Part shown: in pieces, positions 7,650-17,087 of the stretch
How positions within the stretch are numbered: position 1 is the stretch's first letter
How the letters are laid out: each line of letters opens with the position of its first letter
Origin: Hymenobacter rigui
Lineage (GTDB): Bacteria > Bacteroidota > Bacteroidia > Cytophagales > Hymenobacteraceae
Assembly (NCBI RefSeq): GCF_003944715.1
Contig: NZ_RWIT01000015.1
Coordinates: 53,325-117,324, forward strand
Direction: 5' to 3'
Length of the DNA stretch: 64,000 nucleotides
Program-made: the position numbers and the translations under genes
The notes under the pieces: generated by a model
Told to the model about the DNA's origin: nothing
The model's database searches: none
Seen by the model: only the letters and a program-made list of their open reading frames with translations

Positions 7650-7687
7650 TTTAGCCTCCCCGGAATGATTGGTCCGGGGAGGCTAAA
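7650..7687 (-). terminator. Hairpin between thrS and infC
   Basis: TTTAGCCTCCCCGGA and TCCGGGGAGGCTAAA form a perfect 15-pair stem around an 8-base loop, 8 bases after the thrS stop. The U-run after it is poor, so it may attenuate or protect the message rather than end it fully. Confidence 0.6.
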
Positions 7688-7695
7688 CTGACAAA

Positions 7696-9645
7696 TCAGA
7701 CAGACTTACCGTCCATCATCTCCTGCACCTGCTGCTGGAAGCTGCGGATGAACTCGGCAATGGGCATGCTGCCCACGTCGCCCTGGCCGTGGCGACGCAC
7801 TGACACCACGCCTTCAGCCTGCTCCTTCTCCCCTACGATAAGCATGTAGGGAATCTTGGAAACCTCGGCGTCGCGGATTTTGCGGCCGATTTTTTCGTCG
7901 CGGTGGTCTACGGTGCCGCGCAACTCGGCCTGCACCAGCGAGTCGTACACCTGCTGGGCGTAGTCGTGGTACTTCTCGGAAATGGGCAGCACGGCAAACT
8001 GCTCGGGCGAGAGCCACAACGGGAAGTTGCCGGCGCAGTGCTCAATGAGCACGGCCACGAAACGCTCCAGCGAGCCGAACGGCGCGCGGTGAATCATAAC
8101 GGGACGCTGACGGGAGTTGTCGGGGGCCACGTACTCCAGGTCGAAGCGCTCGGGCAGGTTATAGTCCACCTGAATGGTGCCCAGCTGCCACTTGCGGCCC
8201 AGGGCGTCGCGCACCATGAAGTCGAGCTTGGGGCCGTAGAAGGCGGCTTCGCCCAACTCCGTTACCGTGTTCAGGCCTTTTTCCGTAGCCGCCTCAATGA
8301 TGGCCTGCTCGGCTTTGGCCCAGTTCTCATCGGTGCCGATGTACTTGGTCTTATTTTCCGGGTCGCGCAGGGAAATCTGGGCGGTGAAGTCGGGGAAGTC
8401 GAGGGCGCGCAACACGTACAGCACGATGTCAATTACCTTCATGAACTCCTCCTTCACCTGGTCGGGACGGCAGAAGATGTGGGCGTCATCCTGCGTAAAG
8501 CCGCGTACCCGCGTGAGGCCGTGCAGCTCGCCCGACTGCTCGTAGCGGTACACGGTGCCAAACTCGGCCAGGCGCACCGGCAGGTCGCGGTACGAGCGGG
8601 GCTTGGTTTTGTAAATCTCGCAGTGGTGGGGGCAGTTCATGGGCTTGAGGAAGAATTCCTCGCCCGGATTCGGCGTCTTGATGGGCTGGAAAGAGTCTGC
8701 TCCGTATTTCTCGTAGTGGCCGCTGGTCACGTACAGCTCCTTGGAGCCGATGTGGGGCGTTACCACCGGCGAGTAGCCGGCCTTCACCTGAGCCCGGCGC
8801 AGAAACTGTTCCAGCCGCTCACGCAGGGCCGTGCCTTTGGGCAGCCACAGGGGCAGGCCCGCGCCTACCTTCTCCGAGAAGGCAAACAGTTCCAGCTCCT
8901 TGCCCAGCTTGCGGTGGTCGCGACGCTTGGCTTCTTCCAGCTTCTCCAGGTACTCCGTCAGCTCCTTGGCTTTAGGGAAAGTGATGCCGTAGATGCGCGT
9001 GAGCTGCTTGTTCTTCTCGTCGCCGCGCCAGTAGGCCCCGGCCACGTTCAGCAGCTTTACGGCCTTAATGGGCGAGGTATCAGGAATGTGGGGGCCGCGG
9101 CAGAGGTCGGTGAAATCACCCTGCGTGTAAAAGGTGATGGAGCCGTCTTCGAGGCGCTCCAGCAAATCCAGCTTGTAGGGGTCCTGCTTTTCGGTGAAGT
9201 AGGCAATGGCGTCGGCCTTGCTTACCTCGCGGCGCTGGTACTGGCTTTTGTTTTTGGCCAGCTCCAGCATTTTCTTTTCAACGGCCGGCAGGTCGTCGGT
9301 AGAAATTGAGCGGCCTTCGCCCAGGTCGATGTCGTAGTAGAAGCCGTTTTCAATGCTGGGGCCGATGCCCAGCTTCACGCCGGGATACAAGGCTTCCAGG
9401 GCTTCGGCCATGAGGTGAGCCGAGGAGTGCCAGAACGTCGATTTGCCTTCGGGGTCGTTCCAGGTGAGGATGGCAACCTGCGCATCGTGTTCGATGGGGC
9501 GGTGCAGGTCGCGCACTTCGCCGTTGACGCGCACACCGAGGGCATTGCGGGCGAGGCCTTCGCTGATGCCGGCGGCAACGTCGTAGCCCGTGGCGCCATC
9601 TACAAACTGGCGCACCGAGCCGTCGGGGAGGGTGATGTTAAGCAT
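7696..9645 (-). CDS. thrS: Threonine-tRNA ligase
   Basis: A 649-residue class II aminoacyl-tRNA synthetase, normal length. ATG 9645 (MLNITLPDGSVRQF) opens an N-terminal TGS domain. HSSAHLMAEALE marks the second, editing domain (H-x-x-x-H). The catalytic core includes the zinc-site residues in MNCPHHCEIYK, the motif 2 region GLTRVRGFTQDDAHIF and the motif 3 region HRAPFGSLERF. A C-terminal anticodon-binding domain follows (QFAVLPISEKYHDYA). It charges tRNA-Thr and edits mischarged serine. It heads the thrS-infC-rpmI-rplT operon, 192 bases from infC. Confidence 0.97.
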   Translation of the reverse strand: MLNITLPDGSVRQFVDGATGYDVAAGISEGLARNALGVRVNGEVRDLHRPIEHDAQVAILTWNDPEGKSTFWHSSAHLMAEALEALYPGVKLGIGPSIENGFYYDIDLGEGRSISTDDLPAVEKKMLELAKNKSQYQRREVSKADAIAYFTEKQDPYKLDLLERLEDGSITFYTQGDFTDLCRGPHIPDTSPIKAVKLLNVAGAYWRGDEKNKQLTRIYGITFPKAKELTEYLEKLEEAKRRDHRKLGKELELFAFSEKVGAGLPLWLPKGTALRERLEQFLRRAQVKAGYSPVVTPHIGSKELYVTSGHYEKYGADSFQPIKTPNPGEEFFLKPMNCPHHCEIYKTKPRSYRDLPVRLAEFGTVYRYEQSGELHGLTRVRGFTQDDAHIFCRPDQVKEEFMKVIDIVLYVLRALDFPDFTAQISLRDPENKTKYIGTDENWAKAEQAIIEAATEKGLNTVTELGEAAFYGPKLDFMVRDALGRKWQLGTIQVDYNLPERFDLEYVAPDNSRQRPVMIHRAPFGSLERFVAVLIEHCAGNFPLWLSPEQFAVLPISEKYHDYAQQVYDSLVQAELRGTVDHRDEKIGRKIRDAEVSKIPYMLIVGEKEQAEGVVSVRRHGQGDVGSMPIAEFIRSFQQQVQEMMDGKSV

Positions 9646-9691
9646 AACATGGGGGTTGTGGCTATACAAACAGCCGTGAAGCCGCAAGTTA

Positions 9692-9769
9692 GTTGTTCGT
9701 TTTTAGTTGTCCGTTGTTCGATTCCTGGTATAAGGATAATCGAATAACGGACAGCTAAAAACGAACAAC
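9692..9769. repeat. Imperfect palindrome of degenerate words (element A)
   Basis: Two 32-base arms (9692-9723 and 9738-9769) are reverse complements with two mismatches around a 14-base loop. The arm is made of near-repeats of the words GTTGTTCGTT and GTTGTCCGTT. It lies in front of thrS and after the TPR lipoprotein gene. It shares AGTTGTTCGTT with the element at 54239. Confidence 0.85.
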
Positions 9770-9779
9770 GAATAACCGC

Positions 9780-10898
9780 TTACAGCCCTGGCCGCTGGGC
9801 CTGAATGGGCTCAATGGCCTCCACGGGGGCCGGGCGCGGAGTTTCATCCACGATAACGCCGCGGGAGCGGTTACCAACTTTCCAGGCTTTATAGGTCCAG
9901 TGGCGGTTGCCGGGGTTTTCCTGCACCAGCAGACGGTACTGGTCGGCGGCTTCCGGCCAACGGGCCAGGCTCTCGTAGCTTTCGGCCAGCATCTGGCGGG
10001 CATTTTCCAGGCGCGGGGCCCGGCGCAGGGCCCGCTGCAGGTGCGGAATGGCCTGCGCGTACTGCCGAGACTTGTACGCGGCCAGCCCGAGGCGGTAATC
10101 GGCTCGGTAGAAGGTAGTATCCAGCTGCACGGTACGGGCATACACCCGCTGGGCGCTATCGGGCTGGTTCTGCAGCTCAAACTGCCGGCCGTAATCATAC
10201 CACAATGGGCCGTAATCAGGAGCCAGCTTCAACCCTTTGGCCGCGTACTGGGCCGCCTGGGCGGGCTGCCGGAACGCATTCAGCAGAAAGGCCAGCTGAT
10301 GCAGGGTTTCGGGCTGGCGCGGGTCGCGGGCGAGGCTGGCCCGCAGGTAATCCAGGGCCTGTACGGTATCCTGCAGCCCGATGTAAGCAACTCCTTTGTA
10401 GAACAGGGCCGCCGCCAGATCAGGCTCCTGCTGCAGGGCGCGGTCCAGCTGGTCGAGGGCATCCTGGTAGCGGCGAGCTGCCAGGTGCATCTCTCCTACC
10501 AGCAGATTCAGCTCAGGCGAGGCAAAGCCCCGACGGGCGGCTTCATCGGTAGCGGCCAGCGCCGATTTAATTCGGCCCTGCGCCCGTAGCGCCCGGGCCT
10601 TGGTGAAGTAGAATTCGCCCGGCGCATCATCCAGCTCCAGGGCCTGGTTGATGTCACTCAACGCCGGCTCCACCTGACCGGCATCCAGCCGAAACGCCGC
10701 CCGGCGGGCGTACAGGGAGGCATTCCGGGGCTGTCGGCTAATAGCTCCGTCCAGCTCTTCCGCCTGAATATGAGGGCCGCTCTGCACGGTTTTCAGATTC
10801 ACCATGCTTTCGGAGCGCTCCGCAGGGGTTTCGGCACAGCCAATCAACCAGCCAGAGGCCAGCACAAGTGAAAACCGAAAAAAGCGGGAAGCAGGCAC
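9780..10898 (-). CDS. TPR-repeat lipoprotein
   Basis: About 372 residues. The start is uncertain: GTG 10898 or TTG 10907. A signal segment ends in the lipobox LIGC, so the mature protein is a lipoprotein. Residues 60-340 are repeated 34-residue helix pairs with the TPR pattern, for example ALFYKGVAYIGLQDTVQALD, PLWYDYGRQFELQNQPDSA and ADYRLGLAAYKSRQYAQA. About eight repeats are visible. Such scaffolds join protein complexes at the envelope; no partner can be named. The tail is polar and Pro-rich. A second TPR gene lies 54 bases upstream on the same strand. Confidence 0.75.
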   Translation of the reverse strand: MPASRFFRFSLVLASGWLIGCAETPAERSESMVNLKTVQSGPHIQAEELDGAISRQPRNASLYARRAAFRLDAGQVEPALSDINQALELDDAPGEFYFTKARALRAQGRIKSALAATDEAARRGFASPELNLLVGEMHLAARRYQDALDQLDRALQQEPDLAAALFYKGVAYIGLQDTVQALDYLRASLARDPRQPETLHQLAFLLNAFRQPAQAAQYAAKGLKLAPDYGPLWYDYGRQFELQNQPDSAQRVYARTVQLDTTFYRADYRLGLAAYKSRQYAQAIPHLQRALRRAPRLENARQMLAESYESLARWPEAADQYRLLVQENPGNRHWTYKAWKVGNRSRGVIVDETPRPAPVEAIEPIQAQRPGL

Positions 10899-10952
10899 GA
10901 GCAGCAATAAAAAACCGCTGTAAAGATACAGGGCAAATTCGGCAGTAAGTAG

Positions 10953-11834
10953 CTACAGCCGTTTCAGGCGATGATGCACCTGCCGCCGCAGCCGGCGGTT
11001 GAGCTGTTCCAGCATTCGGCGGCAGCGGCGGCTGATTTCCAGCTCATCGGCCGTGACGGGCGTGAGGGATACAGCTTCCTGCAATACGGCCGAGGCCCGG
11101 GTTTGCTGGCTCCGGTTCAAGTACACGCGGGCCAGATCATAAGCGAATTGAATGCGTTTAGGCTCCAGCTCGTGGGCTTTGCGGAGCGCATCAATGGCCA
11201 TGAAGGTACTGGCACTGGCCGGCATACCGCCCAGAAAAACGCGGCTAAAAATTCGCTCGAGGATGTTGTAATGGTCCACGCGGTAATGCCAGCGGCCCAG
11301 CAGTTGCCAAGCGTCGGCCCATTCCGGGCGGAGCTCAGTGGCCCGGAACACGTGGCTACGCATTTCTTTATACGCCAGCAGCCGCCCCCGCGCCGACAGC
11401 AGTGTAGCCTGGTTGGCCAGCGTCAGCGCTTCAGCGTAGTGCGCTTCCGCCCCATCGGGCCGTACCACCAGGGCACGGTTGGCATACAGCCGGGCCGCCG
11501 CATAGTACGCCGATTTTCGGGTTTCGTCGGTATAGCGGCTGCCAATCCGGACGCTCAGCACGGCCGCCTGCCACAGCGCTTCATAAGTGGCCGGTGCTTT
11601 GCTGAGAGCCTGCTCGTACTTGCTCAGGGCTTCCGACTCGTGGTATTCCGACTGCAGCCGGGCCGCCTCATTTAACAGCTGCAGGATGGCCGGGTCGGGC
11701 GCGGGAGCCGCAGAAACAGCTGCCTTTTCCGGCTTACCTGCCTGTGGGGGGCGCTGAGCCGCCAGACAGTGGGCAGTGACCAGCCACCAGCTCAGCAACC
11801 CCCAGCGGGCTATGGAGCAAAACACGTGTGGCAT
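10953..11834 (-). CDS. Exported TPR-like protein
   Basis: A 293-residue protein. ATG 11834 (MPHVFCSIARWGLLSWWLV) starts a signal peptide that ends near LAAQ. After a Pro/Ala-rich stretch, helical repeats follow: LLNEAARLQSEYHESEALSK, TYEALWQAAVLSVRIGSRY, ARLYANRALVVRPDGAEAHY, ADAWQLLGRWHYRVDHYN and QFAYDLARVYLNRSQQTRA. The last 50 residues are rich in Arg and Leu. The helical repeats resemble those of mitochondrial RMD1 and plant-type regulator-of-microtubule-dynamics proteins, a weak resemblance. Its neighbour downstream is also a TPR protein, so both may serve one envelope complex. Confidence 0.65.
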   Translation of the reverse strand: MPHVFCSIARWGLLSWWLVTAHCLAAQRPPQAGKPEKAAVSAAPAPDPAILQLLNEAARLQSEYHESEALSKYEQALSKAPATYEALWQAAVLSVRIGSRYTDETRKSAYYAAARLYANRALVVRPDGAEAHYAEALTLANQATLLSARGRLLAYKEMRSHVFRATELRPEWADAWQLLGRWHYRVDHYNILERIFSRVFLGGMPASASTFMAIDALRKAHELEPKRIQFAYDLARVYLNRSQQTRASAVLQEAVSLTPVTADELEISRRCRRMLEQLNRRLRRQVHHRLKRL

Positions 11835-11914
11835 ATGCGCAGTGGTGGCGTTGAGGATGAACCCAGACAGCTGATGGACACAGCCGGGGCCGTAAAGTTG
11901 TTTAATTGACAGCA

Positions 11915-11948
11915 AAACGGCCGCTCATGCAACGATGAGCGGCCGTTT
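11915..11948 (-). terminator. Terminator after parC
   Basis: AAACGGCCGCTCAT, loop GCAACG, ATGAGCGGCCGTTT: a perfect 14-pair stem, followed by T4 on the minus strand, 26 bases after the parC stop. Confidence 0.85.
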
Positions 11949-11974
11949 CAACCGGATCAGGGAATAACTCTGCT

Positions 11975-14893
11975 TTAAAACAGCTTCAGCTGCGACTTGG
12001 GCGTTTTGAGGACCGCCTGCGCCTGGGCTACATCAGCGTCCGAAATATCCACGGGGCCGTGCTGATCCGGCAGCGGCTCGGCCGTAACCGGCGTGGTGGC
12101 CCGCGGAATGGTAGCCGGACCGGCTTTTTTCCGGGCTTCTCGGCGCGGTGGCTCGGGGCCTTCGTCGGTCAGCAGCTGGATGGCGTGGACCTTGAAGTAG
12201 TTGAGCTTGTTGCCCTGAGCTTTCCAGCCTTTCACGTCAATGAACTCGTGCAGGAGCAGCTTCTCGGTTTCCTTGTCGGCCTTTTTGTCGCGCTGCAGCT
12301 TGATTTCCGCTTCCGGCTCGGGGTTGGCCGTTACGGCTATCAGCTTGGAGCCCTTGGTTTCGGAAATGAAGATAAAGCGCTTGTCCAGCGTGCTGGTTTC
12401 AATCTTGAACCGCTTCACGAAGTAGGTTTTCGACTCCCCTTCCTGGTACACGGCCGTCAGCACGGTATCGGGCTCCAGCTTGCGCAGCAGCAGCATGTTG
12501 GCCATATCGAAGTGCAGGGCTAGGTCCGGCGACTGCAGGTCGTAGCTGCCGTCCTTGAACACGCGCAGCAGCGTGTCGTCGGTATCGAAGGCACCCAGGT
12601 AGCGGCCGTGGCCGGCGTGGTTGAGGCGGCCCACCACGCTGTCAAAGAAGGTTTCGCGCCCACCCAGCGTCGAGTCGCCCAGGCTTTTCTGGGTGATTTT
12701 CTTGATGGGCTGCTTGGTTACGATGTTGCCCATCGAGCCCTTGCCTTTGATAGCCAGCTCGGCAAAGTCGAAATCAAACTGCTTCACGCGGGCCGGAGCC
12801 TTGTCGGAAAGCTGTACGCCCACCACTTCCGACTCGGAGTTGGGGTTGGCCGTGAGATAGAGCGTTTTGGTGCCTTTGGTGCCCTTGGTCAGGTCATACA
12901 CCTTGTCGCGGGTGATACCCGTTACCAGGAACCGTTTAGCAAAGCTGATGCCCGACGCGCCATCCTGGTAAATCATGTTGTACACCAGCCGGTCATCGTT
13001 CTTGTTGTACACGCCCACGTGCAGGATGTCCTTGCCCACGAACGTCTTTTCGGCAATGCGGCTGACGGTGAACGTTCCGTCGCGGCGGATGGCAATGATG
13101 TCGTCTAAATCGGAGCAGGACGTCACCTCCACGGCTTTTTCGTCCTTTTTGAGGCCGTAGCCCACAAAACCATCGGCGTAGTTCACGTACAGCTTCTGGT
13201 TGGCCACAGCCACTTTCTGGGCCGTTACCACATCGAAGGTGCGCAGTTGGGTTTTCCGCTCCCGGCCCGCGCCGTACTTTTTCAGCAGCCCTTCAAAGTA
13301 ATTGATGGCGTAGCGGGTGATGTTGGCCAAGTGGTCGGCCACTTCGGCCAGCTCGGTTTCCAAGCGCTGAATGTACTCCTCGGCCTTGAACCCATCGAAC
13401 TTGCTGATGCGCTTGATGCGGATTTCGGTGAGGCGTGTGAGGTCGTCCTCGGTGATGGCGCGGCGCAGCACAATGCGGGTGTCGTTGGCCTTGGGCTTTT
13501 CGCCTTCCACCCGCACAAACTTTTTCAAGCCGGCGTCAATGGTCTGCAGAATATCTTCCCAGGTTTCGCACTCCTCAATTTTGCGGTAGATGCGGTTTTC
13601 AATGAAAATCTTCTCCAGCGAAGCCGAGTGCCACTTTTCCTGCAGCTCCTCCTGGCGGATTTCCAGCTCCCGCTCCAGCAGGCGCACCGTTTTCTGGGTG
13701 CTGAGCTTGAGCATATCCTCCACCCCCACAAACCGCGGCTTATCCTCGATAATCACGCAGGTGTTGGGCGAAATGCTGATTTCGCAGTCGGTGAAGGCGT
13801 ACAGCGCGTCCATCGTGAGGTCGGGACTCACGCCGGCCGGCAGGTGCACCTGGATTTCCACCTCGGCGGCAGTGTTGTCCACCACCTTCTTGATCTTGAT
13901 TTTGTTGGCTTCCGAGGCCTTCACGATGCTCTCCATCAGCGCCGTGGTAGTGGTACCGTACGGAATGTCGCGGATGACGAGCAGGGTTTTATCAACCTTC
14001 TCAATGGTGGCGCGCAGGCGGATTTTGGCCCCGCGCAGACCGCCGTTGTAATTCGTGACGTCGCAGAGGCCGCCGGTGGGGAAATCCGGAAACAGCTGGA
14101 TGTCCCGTCCCCGCAGCACGTCGATGCTGGCTTTGCACAGCTCCCGGAAATTGTGGGGCATGATCTTGGTGCTCAGGCCCACGGCAATGCCCTCCACACC
14201 CTGCGCCAGCAGCAGTGGAAATTTCACGGGCAGCGTGGTGGGCTCCCGCTTGCGGCCGTCGTAGCTCATCTGCCACTCGGTAATGTCGGGGTTGAACACC
14301 ACGTCCAGGGCAAACTTGCTGAGGCGGGCTTCGATATAACGCGGCGCGGCCGCCCCGTCGCCGGTGCGGATGTCGCCCCAGTTACCCTGGGTTTCGATTA
14401 GCAGGTCCTTCTGGCCCAGATTCACCATGGCGTCGCCGATGCTGGCGTCGCCGTGGGGGTGGTACTGCATGGTCTGCCCGATGACGTTGGCCACTTTGTT
14501 GAAACGGCCATCGTCCATCTCCTTCATAGCGTGCAGAATGCGGCGCTGTACGGGCTTGAGTCCGTCTTCAATGGCCGGCACGGCCCGCTCCAGAATTACG
14601 TAGCTGGCGTAATCCAGAAACCAGTTCTGGTACATGCCATTCACGGTGGCCACGTCGTGAATTGTCTCGCCGGGTGCGAATTTGGGCTCCTCTTCCGCTG
14701 GCGCGGGTTCACTGTCGGTATCCGGCTCGGAGGCCGTGGTTTCGGCATCGGCCATTTCCAGTAGTAGCTCGCCGGTTTCGCTTATGCTTAGCTGGGCCTG
14801 CTCCTCATCGGGAGAGGCTGCCCCGAATTCAAAGGAGTCGCCGGCCCCAAACAGGTTGGGCTGTTCTTCGGAATTCGGGTCCTGGGGGTTCAT
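11975..14893 (-). CDS. parC: DNA topoisomerase IV subunit A
   Basis: About 972 residues. ATG 14893 (MNPQDPNSEEQPNLFG) was chosen; a GTG 27 bases upstream is possible. After an acidic leader of about 80 residues comes the breakage-reunion domain: YASYVILERAVPAIEDGLKP, QTMQYHPHGDASIGDAM, and the catalytic tyrosine in AAPRYIEARLSKFA. The C-terminal part holds beta-propeller-like blades (DDIIAIRRDGTFTVSRIA, GSYDLQSPDLALHF) and a tail ending LKTPKSQLKLF. The long acidic N-terminus and weak GyrA-box region match Bacteroidota ParC rather than GyrA. It follows parE by about 86 bases and would decatenate daughter chromosomes. Confidence 0.9.
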   Translation of the reverse strand: MNPQDPNSEEQPNLFGAGDSFEFGAASPDEEQAQLSISETGELLLEMADAETTASEPDTDSEPAPAEEEPKFAPGETIHDVATVNGMYQNWFLDYASYVILERAVPAIEDGLKPVQRRILHAMKEMDDGRFNKVANVIGQTMQYHPHGDASIGDAMVNLGQKDLLIETQGNWGDIRTGDGAAAPRYIEARLSKFALDVVFNPDITEWQMSYDGRKREPTTLPVKFPLLLAQGVEGIAVGLSTKIMPHNFRELCKASIDVLRGRDIQLFPDFPTGGLCDVTNYNGGLRGAKIRLRATIEKVDKTLLVIRDIPYGTTTTALMESIVKASEANKIKIKKVVDNTAAEVEIQVHLPAGVSPDLTMDALYAFTDCEISISPNTCVIIEDKPRFVGVEDMLKLSTQKTVRLLERELEIRQEELQEKWHSASLEKIFIENRIYRKIEECETWEDILQTIDAGLKKFVRVEGEKPKANDTRIVLRRAITEDDLTRLTEIRIKRISKFDGFKAEEYIQRLETELAEVADHLANITRYAINYFEGLLKKYGAGRERKTQLRTFDVVTAQKVAVANQKLYVNYADGFVGYGLKKDEKAVEVTSCSDLDDIIAIRRDGTFTVSRIAEKTFVGKDILHVGVYNKNDDRLVYNMIYQDGASGISFAKRFLVTGITRDKVYDLTKGTKGTKTLYLTANPNSESEVVGVQLSDKAPARVKQFDFDFAELAIKGKGSMGNIVTKQPIKKITQKSLGDSTLGGRETFFDSVVGRLNHAGHGRYLGAFDTDDTLLRVFKDGSYDLQSPDLALHFDMANMLLLRKLEPDTVLTAVYQEGESKTYFVKRFKIETSTLDKRFIFISETKGSKLIAVTANPEPEAEIKLQRDKKADKETEKLLLHEFIDVKGWKAQGNKLNYFKVHAIQLLTDEGPEPPRREARKKAGPATIPRATTPVTAEPLPDQHGPVDISDADVAQAQAVLKTPKSQLKLF

Positions 14894-14979
14894 TTCTTCT
14901 GACACGGTAGGGTGTGGCACCTGCCACGATTATTGTTCTTGTACCTCTCCCCGACCAGAGGCCGGAGGAACTCATAAAA

Positions 14980-16893
14980 TTACGCCAAGTCTTCTTCCGC
15001 CACTTCTGCTACGGGCAGCACGTCGGAAGTTATCAAATCCTTCTCCTGCCGCAGGTTATCGATGATAAACTCCTGGCGGGCGGGCGTGTTTTTGCCCATG
15101 TAGTAGGTGAGCACCTGCTGAATAGAGCGGTCCGATTGCAGAATCACGGGTTCCAGCTTGATGTTGTCGCCGATAAACTTACCGAACTCATCGGGGCTGA
15201 TTTCGCCCAGGCCTTTGAAGCGCGTCACCTCGGGGTTACGGCCCAGCTGGCGCATGGCGGCCTGCTTTTCCTGCTCGTTGTAGCAGTAGATAGTGGTTTT
15301 CTTGTTGCGCACCCGGAACAGCGGGGTTTCCAGGATGAACACGTGACCGTTGCGCACCAAATCGGGGAAGAACTGCAGGAAGAACGTGAGCAGCAGCAGC
15401 CGGATGTGCATGCCGTCCACGTCGGCATCGGTGGCAATGACCACGCGGTTATAGCGCAGGTTTTCTATGCCTTCTTCGATGTTGAGGGCGTGCTGCAGCA
15501 GGTTCAGCTCCTCGTTTTCGTACACAATCTTCTTCTTGAGCCCGAAGCAGTTGAGCGGCTTACCACGCAGACTGAATACGGCCTCCGTTTCCACGCTGCG
15601 GCTCTTGGTGATGGAACCCGACGCGGAGTCGCCCTCGGTGATGAACAGGGTGGTGAGCAGGGCTTTTTCCTCGTCCTTGGTTTCGCCCAGGTGCAGGCGG
15701 CAGTCGCGCAGCTTACGGTTGTGCAGGTTGGCTTTCTTGGCGCGCTGGTTAGCCAGCTTTTTCACCCCGGCCATGTCCTTCCGCTCCCGCTCACTCTGCT
15801 CGATGCGCTTTTTGAGGGCCTCCGCTACCGCCGGGTTTTTGTGCAGGTAGTTATCGAGGTGCTCCTTGATGTAGTCGAGGATGAAGCCGCGCACGGTAGG
15901 CCCATCGGGACCCATGTTGAGGGAGCCGAGCTTGGTTTTGGTCTGGCTTTCAAACACCGGCTCCTGCACCCGCACCGAAATGGCCGCCACAATGGAGCCC
16001 CGGATATCGGCCGCGTCGTACTCTTTTTTATAAAACTCACGCACGGTCTTCACCACGGCTTCGCGGAAGGCGGCCAAATGGGTACCGCCCTGCGTGGTGT
16101 ACTGCCCGTTCACGAACGAATAATACTCCTCACCGTAGTCGTTGCCGTGGGTGATGGCCAGCTCAATATCCTCCCCTTTCAGATGCACAATGGGGTAACG
16201 CATGGCCTCCGGGTCGGCTTTGCGGGCCAGCAGGTCTTTGAGGCCATTCTCGGAGTGGTAGCGCTGGCCGTTGAAGTTGATGGTGAGGCCGGCGTTGAGG
16301 TAGCAGTAGTTCCAGATCTGGCTTTCCAGAAACTCCGGGATAAAGCGGTAGTTGCGGAAGATGGTATCATCGGGCTGAAACACCATCAGGGTACCGTTGC
16401 GCTGGCTGGTGGGCTGTGGCTGGGCGTCGGTTTTGAGCAGGCCCTGCTCAAACTCAGCGGCCTTCATCTGGCCGTCGCGCACACTCTGCACCAGGAAATA
16501 ATTGCTGAGGGCGTTAACCGCCTTGGTACCTACGCCGTTCAAGCCAACAGACTTCTGGAATACTTTGCTGTCGTACTTGCCGCCCGTGTTAATCTTGCTG
16601 ACTACCTCCACCACTTTGCCCAGCGGAATGCCCCGGCCATAGTCGCGCACCTGCACCCGGCTGTCGGATATTTTGATGTCAATAGTGCGGCCGTAGCCCA
16701 TTACGTGCTCATCAATGGAGTTATCGATAACCTCCTTCACCAGCACATAAATGCCGTCATCATAGCTTGAGCCGTCGCCGAGCTTACCGATGTACATGCC
16801 GGGGCGCAGCCGGATGTGCTCCCGCCAATCGAGGGAGCGGATGCTGTCTTCGGTGTACGCGTGTGGAGCGGGGGATGCTTGCTGTTCAGCCAT
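14980..16893 (-). CDS. parE: DNA topoisomerase IV subunit B
   Basis: A 637-residue GHKL ATPase subunit of normal length. ATG 16893 (MAEQQASPAPHAYTEDSIR) was taken over a TTG-type start 18 bases upstream. LVKEVIDNSIDEH carries the ATP-binding Glu and Asn, RDYGRGIPLG and VGLNGVGTKAVNALS the glycine-rich lid. The TOPRIM part shows FITEGDSASGS and ATDADVDGMHIRLLLL with the metal-binding acidic residues. The absence of a long insertion in the TOPRIM region fits ParE. It is first of the parE-parC pair on the minus strand. Confidence 0.92.
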   Translation of the reverse strand: MAEQQASPAPHAYTEDSIRSLDWREHIRLRPGMYIGKLGDGSSYDDGIYVLVKEVIDNSIDEHVMGYGRTIDIKISDSRVQVRDYGRGIPLGKVVEVVSKINTGGKYDSKVFQKSVGLNGVGTKAVNALSNYFLVQSVRDGQMKAAEFEQGLLKTDAQPQPTSQRNGTLMVFQPDDTIFRNYRFIPEFLESQIWNYCYLNAGLTINFNGQRYHSENGLKDLLARKADPEAMRYPIVHLKGEDIELAITHGNDYGEEYYSFVNGQYTTQGGTHLAAFREAVVKTVREFYKKEYDAADIRGSIVAAISVRVQEPVFESQTKTKLGSLNMGPDGPTVRGFILDYIKEHLDNYLHKNPAVAEALKKRIEQSERERKDMAGVKKLANQRAKKANLHNRKLRDCRLHLGETKDEEKALLTTLFITEGDSASGSITKSRSVETEAVFSLRGKPLNCFGLKKKIVYENEELNLLQHALNIEEGIENLRYNRVVIATDADVDGMHIRLLLLTFFLQFFPDLVRNGHVFILETPLFRVRNKKTTIYCYNEQEKQAAMRQLGRNPEVTRFKGLGEISPDEFGKFIGDNIKLEPVILQSDRSIQQVLTYYMGKNTPARQEFIIDNLRQEKDLITSDVLPVAEVAEEDLA

Positions 16894-17087
16894 CAGAAAA
16901 CCAGAAATCAAATTTGAGGTAAAATAACGCAGAAAATTGCCCGTTTCCGCGCTTTACTTTCACTAGTAAAGTTAGCAAAATCCCCGGCTATTCTCATTGT
17001 TTCCGCGCACCAATCCCGACGTAAAGCGGAAATTTGCCTTGTTTACCCCCTAACACGCACACACCAAAACTCCAATTTAGTTAGCAA

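Noticed and set aside
14914..16770. A 618-codon open frame opposite parE, and similar long frames opposite thrS and parC
   Set aside because: They mirror conserved genes; their composition follows the codon bias of the sense strand, and no start signal or family match is seen.
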